Shown in pieces: positions 55,778 through 64,000 of a stretch of DNA of 64,000 nucleotides. This DNA comes from Salmo trutta (Eukaryota; Chordata; Actinopteri; Salmoniformes; Salmonidae). The stretch is from NCBI RefSeq assembly GCF_901001165.1, contig NC_042981.1, positions 21,961,136-22,025,135 on the forward strand, in the 5' to 3' direction. The position numbers were made by a program, and so were the translations under genes. Position 1 is the stretch's first letter. Each line of letters opens with the position of its first letter. Under the pieces are notes generated by a model. That model saw only the letters and a program-made list of their open reading frames with translations, searched no databases and was not told where the DNA came from.

Positions 55778-57045
55778 TAGGTTAGATAGTAACTGGCAGG
55801 GAACACGGCGGTGTAACAAGATGGACGACAGTGACAAAACCCTGGGTTAGATAGTAACTGGCAGGGAACACGGCGGTGTTACAAGATGGACAGCAGTGAC
55901 AAAACCCTGGATTAGATAGTAACTGGCAGGGAACACGGCGGTGTAACAAGATGGACGACAGTGACAAAACCCTGGATTAGATAGTAACTGGCAGGGAACA
56001 CGGCGGTGTAACAAGATGGACAGCAGTGACAAAACCCTGGATTAGATAGTAACTGGCAGGGAACACGACGGTGTAACAAGATGGACAGCAGTGACAAAAC
56101 CCTGGATTAGATAGTAACTGGCAGGGAACACGGCGGTGTAACAAGATGGACAGCAGTGACAAAACCCTGGATTAGATAGTAACTGGCAGGGAACACGGCG
56201 GTGTAACAAGATGGACAGCAGTGACAAAACCCTGGATTAGATAGTAACTGGCAGGGAACACGGCGGTGTAACAAGATGGACAGCAGTGACAAAACCCTGG
56301 ATTAGATAGTAACTGGCAGGGAACACGGCGGTGTAACAAGATGGACGACAGTGACAAAACCCTGGATTAGATAGTAACTGGCAGGGAACACGGCGGTGTA
56401 ACAAGATGGACAGCAGTGACAAAACCCTGGGTTAGACAGTAACTGGCAGGGAACACGGCGGTGTAACAAGATGGACGTCAGTGACAAAACCCTGGATTAG
56501 ATAGTAACTGGCAGGGAACACGGCGGTGTAACAAGATGGACAGCAGTGACAAAACCCTGGATTAGATAGTAACTGGCAGGGAACACGGCGGTGTAACAAG
56601 ATGGACAGCAGTGACAAAACCCTGGATTAGATAGTAACTGGCAGGGAACACGGCGGTGTAACAAGATGGACAGCAGTGACAAAACCCTGGATTAGATAGT
56701 AACTGGCAGGGAACACGACGGTGTAACAAGATGGACGACAGTGACAAAACCCTGGATTAGATAGTAACTGGCAGGGAACACGGCGGTGTAACAAGATGGA
56801 CGACAGTGACAAAACCCTGGATTAGATAGTAACTGGCAGGGAACACGGCGGTGTAACAAGATGGACAGCAGTGACAAAACCCTGGATTAGATAGTAACTG
56901 GCAGGGAACACGGCGGTGTAACAAGATGGACAGCAGTGACAAAACCCTGGATTAGATAGTAACTGGCAGGGAACACGGCGGTGTAACAAGATGGACAGCA
57001 GTGACAAAACCCTGGGTTAGATAGTAACTGTCAGGGAACACGCAG
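55778..57045 (+). repeat. 65-bp tandem array, about 19 copies
   Basis: The unit contains GGTTAGATAGTAACTGGCAG, GGAACACGGCGGTGTAACAA and GATGGACAGCAGTGACAAAA. Copies differ at only a few sites (G/A before TTAGATA, CAG/GAC after GGA). The overlapping 61-codon minus ORFs recur every 65 bp and are artefacts. Lies in the intron between aqr exons 12 and 13. Confidence 0.95.
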
Positions 57046-57443
57046 TATAACAGGATTAGTTTAGCATGGCGGCTAGTGACTGACTGATCACATATAAAAC
57101 ACAGGGATTATATAGACTTCTGCATCATATTTGGCACACAACCATCATTGATGCTACAACATTTAGGCCCCTGACCTAAATAGCCTGCAGGCTCACTGAA
57201 GAGATACAAGCTAAACTGGATGAGAGAGATGGTCTCTAATAAAGAGGTTGTCATGACAGACGGTGAAGTAGTGTGACGCAAAACGTCTGACATGATTATT
57301 TTACAAAACTTTATTTTTAATACCACTGTCTAGTGAGTGAGGGGAGGGTAAGAGTGGGGCGATGGTGCATTCACCCAATGTCTTTCTTTCTCTCTCTCCA
57401 GCTCTCTTTCTGTCTCTCTTTCTTCACTCTCTCACACCAACAG

Positions 57444-57563
57444 GTGTCTCGTCATGAGAGACGAATCTCCCAGATCGAGCAACTTAACCAGATGCCTCTT
57501 TAGCCAACCGAGGAGATTATCTGGATGAGAACATAGTCCCGAATGAGGACTATTCTGGTGAAG
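57444..57563 (+). pseudogene. aqr: aqr exon 13 with stop and frameshift
   Basis: Reads VSRHERRISQIEQLNQMPL then TAG (57501-57503), where the family has Tyr, then PTEEIIW. One G is lost after TGG (57522-57524), and the frame continues as DENIVPNEDYSGE only if that base is supplied. Acceptor CAACAG, donor GTGTGT. Confidence 0.85.
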
Positions 57564-58000
57564 GTGTGTGTGTGTCTGTCTACTGTGTCTCCGCGCAAAC
57601 TCATCTTGCACACACACACACCCTGCTGTGTTATCCCACACCACAGAGGCAGCAAGCTGGCACCCTCTTAATGGGCAATCCTCTTTAGGCTAGCAGGGGC
57701 ACCTTCACAGGCTAAGATGCCTACAAGCCCTGTAATCCCATTGAAATCCATGAGCCTATCGATGTCTATAAGGCTATCTTAACTGTTTTAGCCTGCCAAG
57801 AGATTACAGGTGTAAATTAGCTTTCTAGTTATATCAACGGGATTGTCCCTGTCACATAGCTACAGAGTTGTTCCTGGTCAGGGAAAACTCGGGGTCCTGT
57901 TTATGTTACACTGAAATAGGTAGGTAATAGATCTATACCAATGACATCAATTTCAGAGGATTTTTTAGTCATATCTCTCTGTTTAATCCTTGTGTTCCAG

Positions 58001-58142
58001 TTTGTCTGTCTCTCCCTAAACGGAGCCTGCAGTTCCTGACCCTCCACGACTGCCTGCTGAGAAACTTCAACCTGTCCCGTCTGGAGTCCACCTACGAGAT
58101 CAGACATGACGTGGAGGACGTTGTGACTCGCATGAAACCACG
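58001..58142 (+). pseudogene. aqr: aqr exon 14
   Basis: Reads CLSLPKRSLQFLTLHDCLLR, NFNLSRLESTYEIRHDVEDV, VTRMKP. Acceptor TTCCAG, donor GTGAGC. Intact, and among the best conserved pieces. Confidence 0.88.
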
Positions 58143-58263
58143 GTGAGCAGAGAACACACACCTATAACTGATGGTAAGAAAATGTTCCCACATTTCTGTT
58201 TACTTAGACTTTGTAATTTGTGTCTCACTCATAACTCAATTTCTATGACATTTTCAGGCACTT

Positions 58264-58629
58264 GTAGTATGATAGTGTGGTGTTTGTGTGTTGACCTGCT
58301 GTCTTGTCTTCCGTTAGGCAGTCAGAGTGTGGTGTTTGTGGGTTGACCTGCTGTCTTGTCTTCCGTTAGGCAGTCAGAGTGTGGTGTTTGTGGGTTGACC
58401 TGCTGTCTTGTCTTCCGTTAGGCAGTCAGAGTGTGGTGTTTATGGGTTGACCTGCTGTCTTGTCTTCCGTTAGTTAGTCAGAGTGTGGTGTTTGTGGGTT
58501 GACCTGCTGTCTTGTCTTCCGTTAGGCAGTCAGATTGTGGTGTTTGTGGGTTGACCTGCTGTCTTGTCTTCCGTTAGTTAGTCAGAGTGTGGTGTTTGTG
58601 GGTTGACCTGCTGTCTTGTCTTCCGTTAG
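58264..58629 (+). repeat. 52-bp tandem array carrying copies of the aqr exon 15 acceptor
   Basis: About seven units. Each has CTTGTCTTCCGTTAG (acceptor-like) followed by GCAGTCAGAGTGTGGTGTTT, the first bases of aqr exon 15, then TGTGGGTTGACCTGCTGT. The final copy passes into the real exon at 58630. Confidence 0.92.
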
Positions 58630-58758
58630 GCAGTCAGAGTGTGGTGTTTGGGGGCCAGCCAGGATGTCTCAGACATCACAGCCTTCTCCATCGTGGAGGT
58701 AGCTAAGCCATCGCTGTCAACCTCAATGTACGAGACCACATCAAACATGAGTGGGAAG
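58630..58758 (+). pseudogene. aqr: aqr exon 15, deleted and frameshifted
   Basis: The start (QSECG..VFGG) lies at the end of a 52-bp tandem array that has copied this exon border. Later pieces, each needing a frame change, are ARMSQ, ITAFSIVEVAKP and IAVNLNVRDHIKHEWE. About 13 residues of the family (NIGENWPTRVRAD) are missing. The donor reads GC in place of GT. The exon is dead. Confidence 0.8.
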
Positions 58759-59223
58759 GCACATGGCTGTGCCATCTCTCTATCCCCTGCTCTCCCTCTC
58801 TCTTCTCTACCTTTCAGCATTCCCTCTATATACCATCTAGTTTTCTTTCTTTTGTTCTCCTTTTCTCATGCACTCTGTCTCCCTCCTTCTCTCTTCGTGG
58901 ATGCCACTCCCTCCCAGTAATAAAGCCTTTATGTCTCCAATGAAGTCTGTCCATCCAGACCATCTGTCCAAACCTGCTGTACCTTGACCTGTGATCCCCC
59001 TCTAGCCTTGTGTCTGCCTGTAGACGTGCTGTTTCCTACCAGCCCTGATCACTTAGCTTCAGTGTTTTATTTCCTCATCTTCTTCTCCCAGCGGGTGCAG
59101 CAGGGCTGCTGTAGATAATGTTAACAGTGTGGTGTCATCCTCCCTGGCATTGATTTACTGTTTTACCATGAACATATCAAACCATACAACACTGGCTGAC
59201 TGTAGCTACCAAGAGATGATATA

Positions 59224-59738
59224 CACGGAGTGTACAAAACATTAGGAACATCTTCCTAATAATGAGTTGCACCCCCTTTTGCCCTCAGAATAGCCTCAAT
59301 TCGTCGGGGCATGGACTACAAGGTGTCATAAACATTCCACAGATAAGCATGTTGACCAATGCTTCCCACAGTTGTCAAGTTGACTGGATGTCCTTTGGGT
59401 GGTGGACCATTCTTGATACACACAGGAAACTGTTGAGCGTGAAAAACCCAGCAGCGTTGCAGTTCTTGACACACTCAAACCGGTGCGCCTGACACCTACT
59501 ACCATACCCCATTCAAAGGCACTTCAATCTTTTGTCTTCCCATTCACCATTTAAATGGCATATCCATATCTCAAGACTTAAAAATCCTTCTTTAACCTGT
59601 CTCCTCCACTTCATCTTCAGTGATTGAAGTGGATTTAACAGGTGACATCAATAATGGATCATAGCTTTCACCTAGAGTCACCTGGTCAGTCTGTCATAGA
59701 AAGAGCAGGTGTTCCTACTGTTTTTACACTCAGTGTAA
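59224..59738 (-). mobile_element. Tc1-type MITE, second copy
   Basis: Same family as 5505-6025, inverted. Ends GGAGTGTACAAAACATTAGG and, inverted, TACACTGAGTGTAAAAACAG. No transposase. Located between aqr exons 15 and 16. Confidence 0.8.
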
Positions 59739-60132
59739 GTTATAGTAAAGAGTAATGCTTCAAAATATAAGCTAGTAAGAGATGTGGAAAATGTTTTGCT
59801 CGTCAATTAGTGGATTGATTATTTTTTTAATCTGTAGATTTACTAAAGGAGTCTGTTCTTCAACACAGCGAACCTCCAAGTGCAGGAGGATGGCTCAATG
59901 TCAGGATAGTCTAGTGCTACCAGAATCCCCATCCCTTTCTCTCCCTCCTCCACACCTCTTTTACGGGTTCGCATTCTCCTTGTTTTTGTCTTTCAGTTGA
60001 GAGGTGTATCATGTGATTCTCCCTGCCTGCCTCCCTCATTACCCCTCTCCTCCTCCCCATTGTATAATTAGAGCTTCATGTTTTAAAGATCAGCCGAGCG
60101 CTGACAGGGAGTTTTTGCTCTTTTCCTCCCAG

Positions 60133-60300
60133 GGCTGCGGAAGCACGACGTTTGCTTTCTGGTCACGGTGTGGCCCAATCTGCCCTACGGCACACGCCTT
60201 GACCGGCGCCAGCCCTTTGTGGAGCAGACAGGCCTGGCCTACGTGAGTGGCTGCGAGGTGCAGGGCATGCTGGACGACAAGGACCGCGTCATCGAGGAAG
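60133..60300 (+). pseudogene. aqr: aqr exon 16
   Basis: Reads LRKHDVCFLVTVWPNLPYGT, RLDRRQPFVEQTGLAYVSGC, EVQGMLDDKDRVIEE. Acceptor TCCCAG, donor GTAGGC. Intact. Last aqr exon visible in the window; the next would lie beyond the LINE and satellite. Confidence 0.88.
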
Positions 60301-60689
60301 GTAGGCTGGTACACACGTGGACATCTGTACACACACAGGCATACACACACACACACACAAAGAAGTGCATGCATATACATACATTTCCCACCGTCACACA
60401 CAGACACCCACACCCCGCCTATACACACTCACAAACTCATGTCACACACCATTCTCCTCATCCTCCTCCGACCCCTAAACCTCCAGCCCTTGAGGTCTAG
60501 TGGGGTTGTCATGGTGACACTCAGAGACCTGACCTGTTCGCATTAACGTTCCATTAACCTTAGGGAAACCCATCACACCTGAATGCCTCTGTTTTATTTA
60601 TTTTATTTTACTGTGGTAGAAAGGCATGACGGGCATTTTATATGACGGGCATCTCTAGACTCCAGAATACCTTGACAGCCATAGTCTCA

Positions 60690-61750
60690 AATCCATCCTA
60701 TTGAAGCTATGACTGGGCTTGCTATGGTTTATGGCAAATCCCACCGTACCTTCTCCGCTATGTCATCTGGTTTCCGAGCTGGTCATCGGTGCACCTCAGC
60801 CACGCTCAATGTCCTAAACGATATCATAACTGCCATCGATAAAATATAAAAGTACTGTGCAGCCGTCTTCATCGACCTGGCCAAGGCTTTCGACTCTGTC
60901 AGTCACCGCATTCTTATTGGCAGACTCAACAGCCTTGTTTCTCAAATGACTGCCTCGCCTGGTTCACCAACTACTTCTCAGACAGAGTTCAGTGTGTCAA
61001 ATCGGAGGGCCTGTTGTCTGGACCTCTGGCAGTCTCTATGGGGGTGCCACAGGGTTCAATTTTCGGGCCGACTCTTTTCTCTGTATATATCAATGAAGTT
61101 GCTCTTGCTGCTGGTGATTCTCTGATCCACCTCTACGCAGACGACACCATTCTGTATACTTCTGGCCCTTATTTGGACACTGTGTTAACAAACCTCCAGA
61201 CGAGCTTCAATGCCATATAACGCTCCTTCCTTTGCCTCCAACTGCTCTTAAATGCAAGTAAAACTAAATGCATGCTTTTCAACCAATCGCTGCCCGCACC
61301 CGCCCGCCTGTCCAGCATCACTACTTCGGACGGTTCTGACTTAGAATATGTGGACAACTACAAATACCTAGGTGTCTGGTTAGACTGTAAACTCTCCACA
61401 GCCTATCTGTAAATAGCCCACCCAAATACCTCATTCCCATATTGTTATTTATTTTTTTGCTCCTTTGCACCCCAGTATCTCTACTTGCACATCTATCACT
61501 CCAGTGTTAATGCTAAATTGTATATTTTTTGCCACTATGGCCTATTTATTGCCTTACCTCCCTAATCTTACTACATTTGCAAACACTGTATATAGACTTT
61601 TCTATTGTGTTATTGACTGTACATTTGTTTATCCCATGTGTAACTCTGTGTTTGTGTCGCACTGCTTTGCTTTATCTTGGCCATTTCGCAGTTGTAAATG
61701 AGAACTTGGTCTCAACTGGCCTACCTGGTTAAATAAAGATAAAATAAAAA
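60690..61750 (+). mobile_element. LINE-B copy, truncated and internally deleted
   Basis: RT portions in several frames: AAVFIDLAKAFDSVSHRILI (motif A) near 60865, then MGVPQGSIFGPTLFSVYINE and LIHLYADDTILYTSGPYL (YADD intact), then a stop at 61217 and DGSDLEYVDNYKYLGVWLDC. The sequence then jumps from CKLS to the 3' UTR (ACAGCCTATCTGTAAATAGC), losing the C-terminal region. Ends GGTTAAATAAAGATAAAATA. Same family as 9438-15503. Confidence 0.8.
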
Positions 61751-61844
61751 AATAATTTCCCCTGTAGTTTGGCTTTCAAATGAGACTTTCAGACATGATA
61801 TCGCTCAATGTGGATCCCAAGGTCAGTTTTGCATTTCCCCTGCC

Positions 61845-64000
61845 ATTGTAGGTTGGTTAGCTGGTCCTAGATCTGTAGGTGGGTTAGCTGGTCCTAGATC
61901 TGTAGGGGGGGGTCAGCTGGTCCTAGATCGGTAGGTGGGTTAGCAAGTCTTAGATCTGTAGGGGGGATCAGCTGGTCTTAGATCTGTATGGGTTAGCTGG
62001 TCCTAGATCTGTAGGTGGGTTAGCTGGTCCTAGATCGGTAGTTGGGTTAGCAAGTCTTAGATCTGTAGGGGGTTAGCAAGTCTTAGATCTGTAGGGGGGT
62101 TAGCAAGTCTTAGATCTGTAGGTGGGCTAGCTGGTCCTAGATCTGTAGGTGGGTTAGCTGGTCCTAGATCTGTAGGTGGGTTAGCAAGTCTTAGATCTGT
62201 AGGTGGGTTAGCTGGTCCTAGATCTGTAGGTGGGTTAGCTGGTCCTAGATCTGTAGGTGGGTTAGCAAGTCTTAGATCTGTAGGTGGGTTAGCTGGTCCT
62301 AGAGATGTAGGTGGGTTAGCTGGTCCTAGATCTGTAGGTGGGTTAGCTGGTCCTAGATCTGTAGGTGGGTTAGCTGGTCCTAGATCTGTAGGTGGGTTAG
62401 CTGGTCCTAGATCTGTAGGTGGGTTAGCTGGTTCTAGATCTGTAGGTGGGTTAGCTGGTTCTAGATCTGTATGGGTTAGCTGGTTCTAGATCTGTAGGTG
62501 GGTGAGCAAGTCTTAGATCTGTAGGGGGGTTAGCAAGTCTTAGATCTGTAGGTGGGCTAGCTGGTCCTATATCTGTAGGTGGGTTAGCTGGTCCTAGATC
62601 TGTAGGTGGGTTAGCTGGTTCTAGATCTGTAGGTGGGTTAGCTGGTTCTAGATCTGTAGGTGGACTAGCTGGTTCTAGATCTGTAGGTGGGTTAGCAAGT
62701 CTTAGATCTGTAGGGGGTTAGCAAGTCTTAGATCTGTAGGGGGGTTAGCAAGTCTTAGATCTGTAGGGGGGTTAGCTGGTCTTAGAGATGTATGTGGGTT
62801 AGCTGGTCCTAGATCTGTAGGTGGGTTAGCTGATCCTAGATCTGTAGGTGGGCTAGCTGGTTCTAGATCTGTAGGTGGGTTAGCTGGTTCTAGATCTGTA
62901 GGTGGGCTAGCTGGTCCTAGAGATGTAGGTGGGCTAGCTGGTCCTAGATCTGTAGGTGGGCTAGCTGGTCCTAGATCTGTAGGTGGGTTAGCTGGTCCTA
63001 GATCTGTAGGTGGGTTAGCAAGTCTTAGATCTGTAGGTGGGTTAGCTGGTCCTAGATCTGTTGGTGGGTTAGCTGGTCCTAGATCTGTAGGTGGGTTAGC
63101 TGGTCCTAGATCTGTAGGTGGGTTAGCTGGTCCTAGATCTGTAGGTGGGTTAGCTGGTCCTAGATCTGTAGGTGGGTTAGCTGGTTCTAGATCTGTAGGT
63201 GGGTTAGCTGGTCCTAGATCGGTAGGTGGGTTAGCAAGTCTTAGATCTGTAGGTGGGTTAGCTGGTCCTAGATCTGTAGGTGGGCTAGCTGGTCCTAGAT
63301 CTGTAGGTGGGTTAGCTGGTCCTAGATCTGTAGGTGGGTTAGCTGGTCCTAGATCTGTAGGTGGGTTAGCAAGTCTTAGATCTGTAGGTGGGTTAGCTGG
63401 TCCTAGATCTGTAGGTGGGTTAGCTGGTCCTAGAGATGTAGGTGGGCTAGGCGGTCCTAGAGCTGTAGGTGGGTTAGCTGGTCCTAGATCTGTAGGTAGG
63501 TTAGCTGGTCCTAGATCTGTAGGTGGGTTAGCTGGTCCTAGATCTGTATTGGGTTAGCTGGTCCTAGATCTGTAGGTGGGTTAGCTTGTCCTAGATCTGT
63601 AGGTGGGTTAGCTGGTCCTAGATCTGTAGGGGGTTAGCTGGTCCTAGATCTGTAGGTGGGTTAGCTGGTCCTAGATCTGTAGGGGGTTAGCTGGTCCTAG
63701 ATCTGTAGGTGGGTTAGCTGGTCCTAGATCTGTAGGTGGGCTAGCTGGTCCTAGAGATGTAGGTGGGTTAGCTGATTCTAGATCTGTATGGGTTAGCTGG
63801 TCCTAGATCTGTAGGTGGGCTAGCTGGTATTAGATCTGTAGGGGGGTTAGCAAGTCTTAGATCTGTAGGTGGGCTAGCTGGTCCTAGATCTGTAGGTGGG
63901 TTAGCTGGTCCTAGATCTGTAGGTGGGTTAGCTGGTCCTAGATCTGTAGGTGGGTTAGCTGGTCTTAGATCTGTAGGTGGGTTAGCTGGTCCTAGATCTG
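61845..64000 (+). repeat. 27-bp satellite, runs off the window
   Basis: About 80 units of GTTAGCTGGTCCTAGATCTG-TAGGTGG with variants: GTTAGCAAGTCTTAGATCTG, GGGCTAGC, and shorter GGGGTTAGC. Every unit has a possible BglII-like AGATCT. No open frames. Continues beyond 64000, so total length unknown. Confidence 0.95.

Noticed and set aside
55782..57007. Many identical 61-codon minus ORFs
   Set aside because: One spurious ORF per 65-bp unit of the array; the shift by 65 bp gives new overlapping copies. Not a gene family.
55778..57045. CRISPR-like array
   Set aside because: The repeats are directly tandem with no unique spacers, and the host is a vertebrate.
58264..58629. CRISPR or regulatory array
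   Set aside because: Pure 52-bp tandem copies whose origin is an aqr exon border.
60090..60546. ORFs of 99-112 codons overlapping aqr exon 16
   Set aside because: Two are out-of-frame readings and one is antisense; only the frame with LRKHDVCFL matches Aquarius.

Overview
This window is vertebrate nuclear DNA from a teleost, almost certainly a salmonid (salmon, trout, char or whitefish). The evidence is spliced genes with GT..AG introns, tRNA-derived SINEs, a Sleeping-Beauty-type Tc1 element, several other Tc1/mariner families, Penelope-like, LINE, hAT and TTAA-flanked elements typical of salmonid genomes, and long minisatellites. Nothing prokaryotic is present. The exact species cannot be read from the sequence.

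Two host loci are recognisable, both on the + strand. The first is an intact C2H2 zinc-finger gene (ATG at 23104, stop at 26622) whose paired-finger layout matches ZNF770. The second, starting 14.6 kb downstream, is a long series of exons (41244-60300) encoding the N-terminal part of Aquarius (AQR, intron-binding spliceosomal helicase). In human, ZNF770 and AQR are neighbours on 15q14, so the pair is a conserved synteny block. The aqr copy is dead: three in-frame stops, one missing exon, frameshifts in several exons, a lost splice donor, and minisatellites growing at two exon boundaries. After the salmonid genome duplication this looks like the copy being lost while znf770 is kept.

Layout. 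1-8.0 kb: old dispersed repeats, two Tc1 remnants, a Tc1-like MITE, and a solo LTR inside a duplicated segment. 8.9-16.2 kb: a nested stack in which a Rex1/CR1-like LINE (+) holds a second LINE (-), which holds a TTAA-flanked element and a Penelope-like element with an RT/GIY-YIG ORF and a hammerhead ribozyme. 16-22 kb: mostly unassigned, with a foldback repeat, a possible terminal exon with poly(A) signal, LINE tails and SINEs. 22.4-26.9 kb: znf770. 27-41 kb: a Sleeping-Beauty-like transposon invaded by another Tc1, a broken BED/hAT transposase, two TTAA-family elements, a gypsy-type gag/protease remnant, a SINE and a 560-bp inverted repeat. 41.2-60.3 kb: aqr pseudogene, its introns filled by a Tc1, two hAT-type non-autonomous elements, and 20-, 15-, 65- and 52-bp tandem arrays. 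60.7-64 kb: another LINE copy and a 27-bp satellite that runs off the end.

The parts do not form an operon or a dedicated system. The most notable items are the decaying aqr copy beside a preserved znf770, the ribozyme-bearing Penelope element, the minisatellite that has copied an aqr splice acceptor, and the datable nesting of transposons.
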